The notes under the pieces are model-generated. The model saw only the letters and a list, made by a program, of their open reading frames with translations. It ran no database searches and was not told the origin of the DNA. DNA of 64,000 bases from assembly GCF_019746665.1 (NCBI RefSeq), contig NZ_JAIERS010000017.1:1-64000 (forward strand). The letters run 5' to 3'. The position numbers were made by a program, and so were the translations under genes. This stretch comes from Sphingomonas sp. Its GTDB lineage: Bacteria; Pseudomonadota; Alphaproteobacteria; Sphingomonadales; Sphingomonadaceae. This document shows, one piece after another, positions 17,117 to 26,403 of the stretch (positions are counted from its first letter, which is position 1; every line of letters begins with the position of its first letter).

Positions 17117-18067
17117 TCACCACCGTTCCGCCCCAATCGGTACGCTCGCCCGTCCGCCGCGCCGCCGCGCGCCCAACCGCTTGCGCAGCCGCAAGATCGT
17201 CCAATCCCCCAGCACCAGCCGTTCCGCCACGCGGCAGCCCTGGCGGCGATAGGCGGCTTCCACCGCGGGGGCCTGGCGCGTCAGCAGGCCGGCCAACAAT
17301 AACTGCCCGCCCGGCGCGGTGATGCCCGCGAAATCGGCGGCGTATTCGATCAGCGGCGGGGCGAGGATGTTGGCGATCACCAGATCATAGGGGCCGCGCC
17401 GCGCGATCAGCGGGCTCGCCGCGCCGTCCGCCACGCCCAGCGCCAGCGTCCCCGGCAGGCGGCCGAGCGGCACCGCGTTCACCCGCGCATTCTCGCGGCT
17501 CACCTCGATCGCGATCGGATCGATATCGGTCGCGGTCGCCTGCGCGCGCGGCCACAGCGCGAGGCCCGCGAAGGCGAGCAACCCGGTGCCGGTGCCGAGA
17601 TCGATCAGGTTGCGCACCCGCTCGCCCCGCCGGCGCAGCGCGTCGAGCAGGGTGAGGCAGCCGGTGGTCGTCTCGTGATGCCCGGTGCCGAAGGCGCGTC
17701 CCGCCTCGATGTGGAAGGCGCGCGCTCCTGCCGGCACCGCGCCCCGATAGGCGCTGGTGTGGACGAAGAAGCGCCCGGCGCGCACCGGATCGAGCCCGGC
17801 CTGGCTCAGCGTCACCCAGTCGTCCTCGGGCACCGGCGCGGCGGTGGCTTTCAGGCCGCGCGCGGAGGGGATCAGCGCCTGCACCGCGCGGAGCGCCGCC
17901 GCGCTCGGCTTGCCCTCGAAATAGGCGTCGAGCCGCCAGCGATCGGGATCGTCGGCGACTTCCTCGCTCACCATCAGCGCGGGCGGCGGCTCGATCCCAA
18001 GCGTCTCGCCATCGATCGCCTCGGCCTCGGCGCGGGTGCAGGGGAGGGTGAGTTTCCAGCTGGTCAT
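17117..18067 (-). CDS. prmA: Ribosomal protein L11 methyltransferase
   Basis: 316 residues. The N-terminal substrate-recognition region is followed by the SAM-binding fold: FHIEAGRAFGTGHHETTTGC is the PrmA hallmark, then LIDLGTGTGLLAFAG (motif I), ATDIDPIAIEVSRENARVN (acidic loop) and DLVIANILAPPL (the N-P/I-L-type catalytic motif). It trimethylates L11 on the ribosome. It is a stand-alone gene here; the region 16972-17116 downstream shows no gene. Confidence 0.93.
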   Translation of the reverse strand: MTSWKLTLPCTRAEAEAIDGETLGIEPPPALMVSEEVADDPDRWRLDAYFEGKPSAAALRAVQALIPSARGLKATAAPVPEDDWVTLSQAGLDPVRAGRFFVHTSAYRGAVPAGARAFHIEAGRAFGTGHHETTTGCLTLLDALRRRGERVRNLIDLGTGTGLLAFAGLALWPRAQATATDIDPIAIEVSRENARVNAVPLGRLPGTLALGVADGAASPLIARRGPYDLVIANILAPPLIEYAADFAGITAPGGQLLLAGLLTRQAPAVEAAYRRQGCRVAERLVLGDWTILRLRKRLGARRRGGRASVPIGAERW

Positions 18068-18105
18068 GGCGTGGTCTTAGAGCAAATCGCCGTTGGCGTA
18101 AGCCA

Positions 18106-18190
18106 CGTCGCCCCGGCCCCCGAGCCGGGGCTTGGCTTCTTCTTCCGCTGTCCCAAGGCAGCCTAACCCCGTGTCAAGCACGGGGCGACG
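18106..18190. repeat. GTCGCCCCG-type inverted-repeat element
   Basis: CGTCGCCCCG (18106-18115) and CGGGGCGACG (18181-18190) are perfect 10-bp inverted ends. Internal hairpins are CCCCGG...CCGGGG near the left end and CCCCGTG-TCAAG-CACGGGG at the right. It lies between the convergent-side ends of prmA's upstream region and the SDR gene's stop, about 28 bases from the latter. This looks like a separate repeat family from the GGGAGAGGG elements and may also act as a transcript-end hairpin for neither or either gene. Confidence 0.7.
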
Positions 18191-18218
18191 GGGGTGGGTG
18201 TTCGGGGGATGCGCCGCC

Positions 18219-18926
18219 TCACCGCACGTAACTCGCGCCGTTCACGTCGAGCACCGCCCCGGTCATCGAGGGCGGTGCCTCCAGCGCGCAGAAGCGGGCC
18301 ATCACCGCGACTTCCGCCGGATCGGCGACGCGGCCGAGCGGAATATCGGCGAGCAGTTTGTCGCCGCCCCGGCTCGCCAGATACTCCTCGGCCATCCCGG
18401 TCATGGTGAAGCCGGGGCAGATCGCGAAGGCGTAGATGCCCTCGCGCGCATAGCCGCGCGCGATCGATTTGGTCATGCCGACCATCCCCGCCTTGGCGGC
18501 GGCATAATGCCAGTGATCGGGCGAATCGCCGCGATACGCGGCGCGGCTCGCGATGTTGACGATCCGCCCGCCCACGCCGCGCTGCCGCCAATGCCGGATC
18601 GCGAGCCGGCTGAGTTCGGCGGCGGCGACCAGGTTGATCTGGAGCGTGCGCGCCCAGTCGGCCGCCCATTCGGCATCGTCGCGGTCGATCGGGTTGGCCT
18701 CGAACACGCCGGCATTGTTGATCAGCACGTCGATCGTGCCGCCGAGCGCGTCGAGCGCCTGTTCCCACAGCACGGGCGCGGCGCCGGGCGTGGCGAAATC
18801 GGCGGCGAGCAGGCCGGGCGTCGGGCGCGTCGCCTGGCCGATCCAGCGGATGTTGGCGGCGTCAAGCCCGGCGCCGATCGCCGCGCCGATCCCGCGACTC
18901 GCGCCGGTGAGGAGGATGTGCGTCAT
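18219..18926 (-). CDS. SDR-family NAD(P)-dependent oxidoreductase
   Basis: 235 residues. TGASRGIG (residues 7-14) binds the dinucleotide, LINNAGVFE is the family NNAG motif, NIASRAAYRG carries the catalytic Ser, and HYAAAKAGMVG gives the YxxxK pair. ICPGFTMTGMAEEYL is the substrate-side segment, and the C-terminus MTGAVLDVNGASYVR is typical of FabG-like members. Substrate unknown; 3-oxoacyl or sugar-alcohol oxidoreduction are both possible. A long repeat block separates its start from the chemoreceptor genes. Confidence 0.88.
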   Translation of the reverse strand: MTHILLTGASRGIGAAIGAGLDAANIRWIGQATRPTPGLLAADFATPGAAPVLWEQALDALGGTIDVLINNAGVFEANPIDRDDAEWAADWARTLQINLVAAAELSRLAIRHWRQRGVGGRIVNIASRAAYRGDSPDHWHYAAAKAGMVGMTKSIARGYAREGIYAFAICPGFTMTGMAEEYLASRGGDKLLADIPLGRVADPAEVAVMARFCALEAPPSMTGAVLDVNGASYVR

Positions 18927-18996
18927 CCATGCGGCGTATTATCGCCGTACGATCCTGGCAATTGCGCGCATGGGACGAGATCACCCTGGCCTGCCC

Positions 18997-19157
18997 CTCC
19001 TCCCCTTCAGGGGAGGAGGTTGGGAGGTGGGGGCTCGATGCGGGGCGCAACGCTCGTTGACTGCCTCCACCCCAACCCAGCATCGGGTCGGTCAGGCTCC
19101 CAGCCTGACCTGAACCGTGCAGGGCACGGTTCATCCGATGCTCCTGAAGGGGAGGGG
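18997..19157. repeat. REP-like pair, right copy interrupted
   Basis: The left unit has the palindrome CTCCTCCCCTTCAGGGGAGG (beginning about 18998) followed by TTGGGAGGTGGGG. The right unit begins CCTCCACCCCAACCC (19064-19078) and resumes at 19143 with CCTGAAGGGGAGGGG, the expected inverted copy. It is split by the 64-base element at 19079-19142. It occupies most of the 262-base gap between the SDR gene and the chemoreceptor pair, where no gene is visible. Confidence 0.75.
19079..19142. repeat. 64-base element with three-way-junction fold inside a REP
   Basis: The ends AGCATCGG (19079-19086) and CCGATGCT (19135-19142) pair over 8 bp. Between them are two perfect 9-bp stem-loops: GGTCAGGCT/AGCCTGACC (19090-19110, loop CCC) and GAACCGTGC/GCACGGTTC (19112-19132, loop AGG). 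Nearly every base is in a stem. It interrupts a REP copy exactly where the copy would continue, so it behaves like an insertion. Confidence 0.75.
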
Positions 19158-19188
19158 CTATTTTTGCGCCTGCCGAGATGGTGGTGCT

Positions 19189-20559
19189 CTAGCGCTCGAC
19201 GCTCGCGGTGAACTCGATCGCGCGCTGCGACAGGTGGGCGAGCTGCTGGTTCAAGCCGGTGAAGCCCTGCTGCACCTGGGTAAGGTCGGTCGCGACGGCG
19301 CCGGTCCCCTCGCGGATCGCGCCCAGCGTCGACGAGATGGTGTCGGCAGCGAGCGCGGTTTCGTCGACCGCCGCGGTGATCGAGGCGACGGTCTGCGCCT
19401 GCGCGCCGATCACCGCCTGAATGCGCTCGGCGCTTTCGCGGACATCGGCGATGGTGCGGAAGATCACGCCGTTCGCGTCCACCGTCGCGCGCGAGGCGCT
19501 CTGGATCGCGGCGATCTTGGCGGCGATGTCGTCGGTCGCGCGCGCGGTCTGATTGGCGAGGGACTTCACTTCCTGCGCGACGACCGCGAAGCCGCGCCCC
19601 GCGTCTCCGGCGCGCGCCGCTTCGATCGTCGCGTTCAAGGCGAGCAGGTTGGTCTGCCCGGCGATGTCGCGGATCAGCGCCAGCACCGATTCGATCGACT
19701 GGGTATGCTCGCTGAACGCCTGGGCCATCGTCATCGCCTCGCGCGATTGATCGGCGGCGCGGTTGGCGATCGCGCCGGTCGAATCCGCCTCGCCGCGCGC
19801 GGTTTCGATCGCGTGCATCAGCCCGCTCGCGGTTTGCGCCGCCTCGCGCATCGCGCTCGCCGATTGGGTCGCGGCGGCGGCGACTTCGGTGGTGCGGCCC
19901 ACCATCGCTTGCGCATTGGCGAGCGCGCCATCGGCCTGCTGCTTCAGCGACACGCCGAGCGCCGCGCCATTCTCCACCACTTCCGCCAGCAGCTGCTTGA
20001 ACCGGAAGGACTGTTCCTGCCGCGCCTCGCGCGCGATCCGGGCCTCGAAATTGCCGAGCCAGGAAAGCATCGCCTCATTCTCGACCGTTGCCAGCCGATT
20101 GCTGATGTCCGCGAAGAGCAAATAGCGATCGAGGTCGCCGCCAACCTGGTCGCGCAGCGCCTTCAGGCCGCAGCTATGGCCCCAATTATAAGCGGCGAGC
20201 AGCGCCGATACCGGCGTGCCGACCTTGCGCGCCTCGGCCACCTGGCGCGCGGCGATCTTGCACCACTCGTCATTGAAGGGGTTGCGAAACTTCAGCCGGG
20301 TATATTCGGCGGTGCGAACGATCCGCTTGGCGCGATATTCGGCGGTGAACAGGTGCACATGCGGCCGCATGTGCGGCAGGCTGAGGAAATAGTCCCAGAA
20401 ATGCGCCGCGATCTGTTCGATCGCCGGCTCGATCGCCGCGCCGAGTTCGGCATGGTGGCGGGCGATCATGCCGTCCTTGTCATAAGGCGCGATGCGGTCG
20501 CGGGCGGAGCGATCATCCTCGCCCCAAAGGCTGTCGGGGAGCTGGGCGAGGGCGCTCAT
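19189..20559 (-). CDS. Soluble chemoreceptor with globin-like sensor domain
   Basis: 456 residues with no membrane segment. Residues about 25-175 look like the sensor-globin/protoglobin fold of globin-coupled sensors ([38 protein letters not shown]). A helical linker (about 180-290) leads to the MCP signalling hairpin with the tip region [20 protein letters not shown] and [20 protein letters not shown]. At the place where the proximal haem His is expected (before [12 protein letters not shown]) I see ARK rather than a clear His, so haem binding is doubtful. No che genes are in the window. It follows a close paralogue by 4 bases. Confidence 0.85.
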   Translation of the reverse strand: MSALAQLPDSLWGEDDRSARDRIAPYDKDGMIARHHAELGAAIEPAIEQIAAHFWDYFLSLPHMRPHVHLFTAEYRAKRIVRTAEYTRLKFRNPFNDEWCKIAARQVAEARKVGTPVSALLAAYNWGHSCGLKALRDQVGGDLDRYLLFADISNRLATVENEAMLSWLGNFEARIAREARQEQSFRFKQLLAEVVENGAALGVSLKQQADGALANAQAMVGRTTEVAAAATQSASAMREAAQTASGLMHAIETARGEADSTGAIANRAADQSREAMTMAQAFSEHTQSIESVLALIRDIAGQTNLLALNATIEAARAGDAGRGFAVVAQEVKSLANQTARATDDIAAKIAAIQSASRATVDANGVIFRTIADVRESAERIQAVIGAQAQTVASITAAVDETALAADTISSTLGAIREGTGAVATDLTQVQQGFTGLNQQLAHLSQRAIEFTASVER

Positions 20560-20563
20560 CGGA

Positions 20564-21922
20564 TCAGGCCGCGACCTTGGAGACGAAATCGTCGGCGCTG
20601 TATTTCAGCGTGCCGAGCCGCGCGTCGAACGCGTCGAAGCCCTGGCCGACGCGGTCGATCTCGCTCGCCACGCTTTCGGTATCCTCGCGGATCGCGGCGA
20701 TCGTGTTCGACATCGAATCGGCGGCGAGCGCGGTTTCGTCGACGCTGGCGGTGATCGCGGTGACGGTCTGCGCCTGGGTTTCCATCGCGGTGCGGATCTT
20801 CTCGGCCGATTGCTGGACCTCGGCCACGGTCGCGCGGATCGAGGCGTTGGTTTCGACCGTCGATCGCGTCGCGGACTGGATCGCGGCGATCTTGGCGGCG
20901 ATGTCGTCGGTCGCCCGCGCGGTTTGGTTGGCGAGGCTCTTCACTTCCTGCGCGACGACCGCGAAGCCGCGCCCCGCGTCGCCCGCGCGCGCCGCCTCGA
21001 TCGTGGCGTTCAAGGCGAGCAGGTTGGTCTGCCCGGCGATGTCGCGGATCAGCCCCAGGATCGATTCGATCGACTTGGCATGGTCCGACAGCGTTTCCGA
21101 CATGCCGACCGCGGCACCCGCCTGGCCGGCGGCACGGGTGGCGATCTGGGCGGCGGCCTCCACCTCGCTACGCGCATCCTCGATCGCGCGGATCAGCCCG
21201 GCGGCGGTCTGCGCCGCCTCGCGCATGGCGACCGCCGATTGTTCGGCGGCGGCGGCGACTTCGCTGGTCTTGCCAAGCATCCCGCGCGTGCTGCTGCTGG
21301 TGCGGCTCGCCTGGGTGCGCAGGGCGGTGCCCTCGTGCGTCAGGCTTTCGACCATCTTGGCGATGCCTTCGCGGAAATCGGCGGCGAGCCGGTCGCGCGC
21401 GAGCTGCGCGCCGTAATCGTGATAGGCGTTGAAGATCGCGACGGTGATCTCGCCCTCCAGCGCCGACAGGCGCAGCAGCGTGTCGATCATCACCGGCAGG
21501 CGCGGATCGTCGCGCTCCACCCGGCGCATGATCACGTCGAGCGCGGCGCGGTCGCTCGCCGAGATCATCGACAGCAAGGCGAGCGGCGAGGCATCGCCCT
21601 TGTACGCGGCGGCGACCGAGCGCTCGATCGATTCGATCCAGGCACGGCCCGCGGTATCGAGGAAGCGGTTGCGCAGGAACACGCAGCCGACATCGATCAT
21701 CCGCTGCGTGTCCATCGGCGCCCAATTGCGCTCTTCGGGGAAGCAGTGGAGCCATTGTTCCCAATAGGCCTCCGCGATCGCGCGGATTTCGGGCTCGAGC
21801 AGCGCCCAGGTGTCGCGCGCGCTCGCGGCGAGCGAGCCGTCCACGTCGAACACACGCAGCCGGGCGGCGATGTCAATCTGCGCTGCCACCGTGCCGATCG
21901 CGGGCATTACCTTCGTGCTCAA
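20564..21922 (-). CDS. Soluble chemoreceptor, paralogue of the downstream gene
   Basis: 452 residues, no membrane segment. The N-terminal 190 residues are helical with a divergent globin-like look ([39 protein letters not shown]). The MCP signalling domain carries [20 protein letters not shown] and [20 protein letters not shown], identical to the downstream protein in this stretch; the DNA there is also nearly identical, indicating tandem duplication or gene conversion. No obvious proximal His is seen. The two genes are 4 bases apart and surely one transcript. The upstream 186 bases before sdhC hold both promoters. Confidence 0.82.
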   Translation of the reverse strand: MSTKVMPAIGTVAAQIDIAARLRVFDVDGSLAASARDTWALLEPEIRAIAEAYWEQWLHCFPEERNWAPMDTQRMIDVGCVFLRNRFLDTAGRAWIESIERSVAAAYKGDASPLALLSMISASDRAALDVIMRRVERDDPRLPVMIDTLLRLSALEGEITVAIFNAYHDYGAQLARDRLAADFREGIAKMVESLTHEGTALRTQASRTSSSTRGMLGKTSEVAAAAEQSAVAMREAAQTAAGLIRAIEDARSEVEAAAQIATRAAGQAGAAVGMSETLSDHAKSIESILGLIRDIAGQTNLLALNATIEAARAGDAGRGFAVVAQEVKSLANQTARATDDIAAKIAAIQSATRSTVETNASIRATVAEVQQSAEKIRTAMETQAQTVTAITASVDETALAADSMSNTIAAIREDTESVASEIDRVGQGFDAFDARLGTLKYSADDFVSKVAA

Positions 21923-22108
21923 AGCCTTTTCTCCCCCGAACGCGGGCAGTTACCGCGTTTCGCCTCATCACGCGCCGGGGGTAAGCGCTTTTGGTTAAGG
22001 GCTGGTTAGTGATAGGCGGTTCGCGCACGCGCCGCGCCATCCCCATTGCAACGCCGCGCACGACCACTAATAGGGGCGGCATAGAAGACCTTAGGGAAGG
22101 ACCAAGCC

Positions 22109-22522
22109 TTGGTAGCCCCGCGTAGCGCGCGTCCGCGTTCGCCCCATTTGACCGTTTGGAAATGGGGCCCGCACATGCTGGTATCGATCGTTCACCGGGT
22201 GACCGGGGACGGGATGGCGGTGGTCGGCACGCTGCTGTTCACCTGGTGGCTCGCGGCGCTGGCGGGCGGCAAGGAAAGCTATGAGTTCTTCCTCGGCGTG
22301 TTCACCCGCGCCGACGGGCATCTGAACCCGCTGGGCTATCTGTTCGGCATCGGCCTGACGCTCGCCTTCTTCCAGCACATGGCATCGGGGGTGCGCCACC
22401 TGGTGCTCGATACCGGCGCCGGGTACGAGCTGGGCGCGAACAAGCGCATGGCGCAGGGCACCTTCTTCTTCGCGATCGTCGCGACGGCGGCCTATTGGGC
22501 CTTCTTGCTTTCGGGGAATTGA
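22109..22522 (+). CDS. sdhC: Succinate dehydrogenase cytochrome b556 subunit
   Basis: 137 residues with three membrane helices. SIVHRVTGDGM (about 26-36) is the SdhC family signature near the quinone site, and QHMASGVRHLVLDTG carries the histidine expected to ligate haem b. The start is TTG at 22109: GGAAGG ends 8 bases before it and no ATG lies closer, while the family N-terminus RPRSPHLTVWKWGPHML follows. First gene of sdhCDA. Confidence 0.94.
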   Translation: MVAPRSARPRSPHLTVWKWGPHMLVSIVHRVTGDGMAVVGTLLFTWWLAALAGGKESYEFFLGVFTRADGHLNPLGYLFGIGLTLAFFQHMASGVRHLVLDTGAGYELGANKRMAQGTFFFAIVATAAYWAFLLSGN

Positions 22523-22525
22523 GCG

Positions 22526-22915
22526 ATGGGCACGGGAACTGAGCTCGGCCGCGTGCGCGGGCTGGGCGCGGCCAAGCACGGGCCGCACCATTGGTGGCAT
22601 CAGCGGCTGACCGCGGGCGGCAATCTGGTGCTGATCGTGTGGCTGCTCGCGTCGCTCGCGCTGCTGCCGGGGCATGATTATGCGAGCGTGCGCGGCTGGC
22701 TGGCGTCGCCCTGGGCGGCGGTGCCGATGCTGCTGTTGGTGCTCAACACCTTCTACCATTTCCGCCTGGGGCTGCAGATCGTGATCGAGGATTATCAGCA
22801 CGGCGCCTCGCGCGTCGCGCTGATGCTGCTCGTCAATCTGTTCGTCGTCGCGGCCGGGGCGACGGCGATCTTCGCCATTCTGAAAATCGCATTCACCGGA
22901 GGCAGCGCGGCATGA
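22526..22915 (+). CDS. sdhD: Succinate dehydrogenase membrane anchor subunit
   Basis: 129 residues with three membrane helices. [20 protein letters not shown] near the N-terminus and [15 protein letters not shown] in the middle are characteristic; the His in the latter is the likely second haem ligand. It starts 3 bases after the sdhC stop and overlaps sdhA by 4 bases (ATGA), so translation is coupled. Confidence 0.93.
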   Translation: MGTGTELGRVRGLGAAKHGPHHWWHQRLTAGGNLVLIVWLLASLALLPGHDYASVRGWLASPWAAVPMLLLVLNTFYHFRLGLQIVIEDYQHGASRVALMLLVNLFVVAAGATAIFAILKIAFTGGSAA

Positions 22916-24711
22916 GCGCGTACAAGATCATCGACCACACTTATGACGCGGTGGTGGTGGGCGCGGGCGGTTCCGGCCTGCGCGCGACGATGGGCATCGC
23001 CGAGGCGGGGCTGAAGACCGCCTGCATCACCAAGGTGTTCCCGACGCGAAGCCACACCGTCGCCGCGCAGGGCGGGATCGCGGCGAGCCTGGGCAACAAC
23101 ACCCCCGATCACTGGTCGTGGCATATGTACGATACGGTGAAGGGCTCCGACTGGCTCGGCGACCAGGACGCGATCGAATATATGGTCCGCGAGGCGCCGG
23201 CGGCGGTGTATGAGCTGGAGCACGCCGGCGTGCCGTTCAGCCGCAACGCCGATGGCACCATCTATCAGCGCCCGTTCGGCGGCCATATGCAGAATATGGG
23301 CGAGGGCCCGCCGGTGCAGCGCACCTGCGCCGCCGCCGACCGCACCGGCCATGCGATGCTCCACGCGCTCTATCAGCAGAGCCTGAAGTATGACGCGGAC
23401 TTCTTCGTCGAATATTTCGCGCTCGATCTGATCATGGAAAATGGCGCCTGCCGGGGCGTGATCGCTTTGTGCATGGAGGATGGCAGCATCCACCGCTTCC
23501 GCGCGCATTCGGTGGTGCTGGCGACGGGCGGCTATGGCCGCGTCTATTATTCGGCGACCTCGGCGCACACCTGCACGGGCGACGGCAACGCGATGGTGCT
23601 GCGCGCGGGGCTGCCGCTGCAGGACATGGAGTTCGTCCAGTTCCACCCGACCGGCATCTACGGCGCCGGCGTGCTCATCACCGAGGGCGCGCGCGGCGAG
23701 GGCGGCTATCTGACGAACAGCGAGGGCGAGCGTTTCATGGAGCGTTATGCCCCTTCCGCCAAGGACCTGGCGAGCCGCGATGTCGTCTCGCGCTGCATGG
23801 CGATCGAAATCCGCGAGGGGCGCGGGGTGGGCAAGGAGAAGGACCATATCTTCCTGCACCTCGACCATATCGACCCCAAGGTGCTCGCCGAGCGGCTGCC
23901 CGGCATCACTGAGACCGGCAAGATCTTCGCCGGCGTCGATCTCACCCGCCAGCCGCTGCCGGTGGTGCCGACCGTCCATTACAATATGGGCGGCATCCCC
24001 TGTAACTATCATGGCGAGGTCGTTCATCTGAAGGACGGCAACCCGGATGCGGTGGTGCCCGGCCTGTACGCGGTGGGCGAGGCGGCGTGCGTTTCGGTGC
24101 ACGGCGCCAACCGGCTCGGCTCGAACTCACTGATCGACCTGGTGGTGTTCGGCCGTGCGACGGGGCTGCGCATCAAGGAAAGCTTGAAGCCCGGCACGCC
24201 GCACAATCCGCTGCCCAAGGGCTCGGAAGAGATGGCGCTCGCCCGGCTCGATCATTTCCGTAACGCCGCGGGCAGCACGCCGACCGCCAAGGTGCGGCTG
24301 GAGATGCAGCGCACGATGCAGAAGCACTGCGCCGTGTTCCGCGACAATGCGCTGCTGAGCGAGGGCGTCGCCAAGATCGAGAGCATCTATCAGGGCTTCC
24401 AGGACGTGCGGGTGAGCGACCGCTCGCTCATCTGGAACACCGATCTGGTGGAGACGCTGGAGCTCGACAATCTGCTCGCGCAAGCCGTGGTGACGGTGCA
24501 TTCGGCCGCCAACCGCAAGGAAAGCCGCGGCGCGCATGTGAACGAGGATTACCCCGATCGCGACGACGCCAACTGGATGAAGCACACCATCGCCAGCTTC
24601 ACCGGCTGGGGCGGCAAGGGCGGCGCGACGAGCATCGATTACCGCCCGGTGCACGACTATACGCTCACCGACGACGCGGAGTATATCAAGCCGAAGAAGC
24701 GGGTTTATTGA
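22912..24711 (+). CDS. sdhA: Succinate dehydrogenase flavoprotein subunit
   Basis: 599 residues, full length. [15 protein letters not shown] is the FAD-binding fold; [18 protein letters not shown] contains the His that covalently holds [23 protein letters not shown] and the catalytic-Arg segment in [19 protein letters not shown] are canonical. It oxidises succinate to fumarate in complex II. The iron-sulfur subunit gene sdhB does not follow: the next gene is on the opposite strand 7 bases away, and no SdhB-like sequence is seen in this window, so sdhB must lie elsewhere. Confidence 0.97.
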   Translation: MSAYKIIDHTYDAVVVGAGGSGLRATMGIAEAGLKTACITKVFPTRSHTVAAQGGIAASLGNNTPDHWSWHMYDTVKGSDWLGDQDAIEYMVREAPAAVYELEHAGVPFSRNADGTIYQRPFGGHMQNMGEGPPVQRTCAAADRTGHAMLHALYQQSLKYDADFFVEYFALDLIMENGACRGVIALCMEDGSIHRFRAHSVVLATGGYGRVYYSATSAHTCTGDGNAMVLRAGLPLQDMEFVQFHPTGIYGAGVLITEGARGEGGYLTNSEGERFMERYAPSAKDLASRDVVSRCMAIEIREGRGVGKEKDHIFLHLDHIDPKVLAERLPGITETGKIFAGVDLTRQPLPVVPTVHYNMGGIPCNYHGEVVHLKDGNPDAVVPGLYAVGEAACVSVHGANRLGSNSLIDLVVFGRATGLRIKESLKPGTPHNPLPKGSEEMALARLDHFRNAAGSTPTAKVRLEMQRTMQKHCAVFRDNALLSEGVAKIESIYQGFQDVRVSDRSLIWNTDLVETLELDNLLAQAVVTVHSAANRKESRGAHVNEDYPDRDDANWMKHTIASFTGWGGKGGATSIDYRPVHDYTLTDDAEYIKPKKRVY

Positions 24712-24718
24712 GGGGCGT

Positions 24719-25045
24719 CTAGCGAACCTCGACCAGAGCTTCGCCGTTTGTCAGGGCCGCCAGTATCTCGGGGAAGCGGGGCGCGAACCACGTCAGCAGT
24801 TCCCGGTTACTGGCGTTGCCTAGCCGTATCCACACGAGCTGATAACCGCCGGTTAGGTGGCGGAGTGTGAAATCTTCGTCCTTGGAAATCAACGTCAGGC
24901 CGTGATCTGCCGCATACGCCGCGACGACCGCGTCGGGTGTTTCACCGGTCAGCAGCGTGGGAACGTATAATGCTTCGTGACCTTGTTCGCGAAGCCATTG
25001 ACACAGGCGTTCGGGCAGTTGCGCATCGACCAGAAACCGCATCAA
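24719..25045 (-). CDS. DUF5615 PIN-like protein (putative toxin)
   Basis: 108 residues. MRFLVDAQLPERLCQWLREQ at the start and LTLISKDEDFTLRHL in the middle match the DUF5615 (PIN-like) family: the acidic residues in VDAQLP and SKDEDF correspond to PIN nuclease metal ligands. It overlaps the upstream DUF433 gene by 4 bases, the standard pairing of these VapC-like/VapB-like modules, for which RNase toxin activity is proposed. It has lower GC than its neighbours and sits where sdhB would be expected. Confidence 0.82.
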   Translation of the reverse strand: MMRFLVDAQLPERLCQWLREQGHEALYVPTLLTGETPDAVVAAYAADHGLTLISKDEDFTLRHLTGGYQLVWIRLGNASNRELLTWFAPRFPEILAALTNGEALVEVR

Positions 25046-25263
25046 GCGGCCATGACGATCCGGTGATCGACTGCGCGTGCGGCATAGGCCAGGGCAGCGC
25101 GGATATCTGCGGCTCCCAGAAACGGAAAGTCCGAGACAATTTCAGCCTCGCTCACGCCCGCGGCGAGCATCTCAAGAATATCGACAACGCGCATCCGAGT
25201 TCCGGCGATGATCGGTCGGCCGCCACAGACTTCCGGGTTGATGACGATGCGTTGCTGGGTCAC
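25042..25263 (-). CDS. DUF433 protein (putative antitoxin)
   Basis: 73 residues. RIVINPEVCGGRPIIAGTRM followed by VVDILEMLAAGVSEAEIVSDF is the DUF433 signature, a small winged-helix-like fold. It is paired by a 4-base overlap with the DUF5615 gene downstream, giving the usual antitoxin-first order. Autoregulation is likely by analogy; the 125 bases between its start and the C13 peptidase gene show no striking palindrome. Confidence 0.82.
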   Translation of the reverse strand: MTQQRIVINPEVCGGRPIIAGTRMRVVDILEMLAAGVSEAEIVSDFPFLGAADIRAALAYAARAVDHRIVMAA

Positions 25264-25388
25264 CCAAGTAACTTCGCCTGCCGCGCCCGCTTTGACAAGG
25301 GCGAACCAGTCCCGGTGTCGACGCGCTCGTCGTACCTACCGCGCTTTTCGCCGTTGACAGCCGCCGCCGCTCCAGCGGACGAAGGGCA

Positions 25389-26384
25389 ATGTTCCGGATC
25401 GTCCGCCCTCACATCTTCCCGCTGCTCGCCCTGGCGCTCGCCCTCGCCGCCGGCCCCGCCGCATCGCAGCGCGTCGCCGAGCCGCCCAAGCATGGCGCGC
25501 CGCCGCCCTTCTTCAACGGCGTCACGCCCGAGCAGGGGGCGTATTACGCAGCCGGCGGCACCAGTATCGAGCATCACCGCGATGCGGCGCAGGAGCTTGC
25601 CGAGGCGCGGCTGTTGCAGGGCCAACTCGCCGCTCTCGCGCCGCAGCGCAAGGGGCAGGTGGATGCCTATGTCGTCTCGGTCGCGCTCGATAGCGACGGC
25701 GTGTTTGCGCGCGAGGCGCGCGAGGCCGGGCGGGTGCTCACCGCGCGCTATGCGGCGCAGGGGCGGAGCATCACGCTCGCGGGACCGGATGGGCGCGGCG
25801 GGCCGCTGCTCGCGCGCGGCTCGCCCGCCAATCTCGACATGGCGCTCGCCCGCGTCGCCGAGCTGATCGACCCCAAGGAGGATGTGCTGATCCTCTACAC
25901 GACCAGCCACGGCGCGCCGTTCGGCGTCGTCTATAATTATGGCGACGAGGGCTGGGGGGTGATGAGCCCGGCGCGGCTCGACGCTTTGCTCGACGCGCTC
26001 AGGATCAAGCGGCGGCTGCTGATCGTCAGCGCCTGCTTCTCGGGAATCTTCGTCCCCGCGCTCGCGACCGGCGACACCGCGATCCTCACCGCGTCGAGCG
26101 GCGATCGCACCTCGTTCGGCTGCCAGGCGGATAGCGACTGGACCTTTTTCGGCGACGCGCTGATCAACCAGGCACTGCGCAAGCCCCAGCCGCTCGAAGC
26201 CGCCGGGCGGGAGGCCGCCGGGCTGATCGGCCAATGGGAGGCGAAGGGCAGCCTCACCCCCTCGCTCCCGCAAATGCTGATCGGTGAGCGCGCCAAGGCA
26301 TGGCTCGCCGCGCTCGACGCCCGCGCGCCCAAGGTGGCGAGCAGCCCGGTCGGGCGCCCGGCGGTGTCCTTGCTGGAGAAATAA
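25389..26384 (+). CDS. Exported C13-family (legumain/caspase-like) peptidase
   Basis: 331 residues with a signal peptide (about 1-27, ending GPAASQ). The C13 fold is marked by VLILYTTSHGAP with catalytic His174 and LLIVSACFSGIF with catalytic Cys216, then ILTASSGDRTSFGC, a segment typical of the bacterial C13 family. Bacterial members are periplasmic cysteine peptidases of little-known function. The two catalytic residues are in order and correctly placed; specificity cannot be inferred. Stand-alone gene, convergent with the transferase downstream. Confidence 0.85.
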   Translation: MFRIVRPHIFPLLALALALAAGPAASQRVAEPPKHGAPPPFFNGVTPEQGAYYAAGGTSIEHHRDAAQELAEARLLQGQLAALAPQRKGQVDAYVVSVALDSDGVFAREAREAGRVLTARYAAQGRSITLAGPDGRGGPLLARGSPANLDMALARVAELIDPKEDVLILYTTSHGAPFGVVYNYGDEGWGVMSPARLDALLDALRIKRRLLIVSACFSGIFVPALATGDTAILTASSGDRTSFGCQADSDWTFFGDALINQALRKPQPLEAAGREAAGLIGQWEAKGSLTPSLPQMLIGERAKAWLAALDARAPKVASSPVGRPAVSLLEK

Positions 26385-26403
26385 GCGAGCGCGCCGGCTC
26401 GCC

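Noticed and set aside
19117..22009. Long plus-strand open frames opposite the chemoreceptors
   Set aside because: The minus strand encodes two clear MCP signalling domains; the plus frames have no domain.
24719..26384. Search for sdhB downstream of sdhA
   Set aside because: No [2Fe-2S]/[4Fe-4S]/[3Fe-4S] cysteine pattern of SdhB was found on either strand here.
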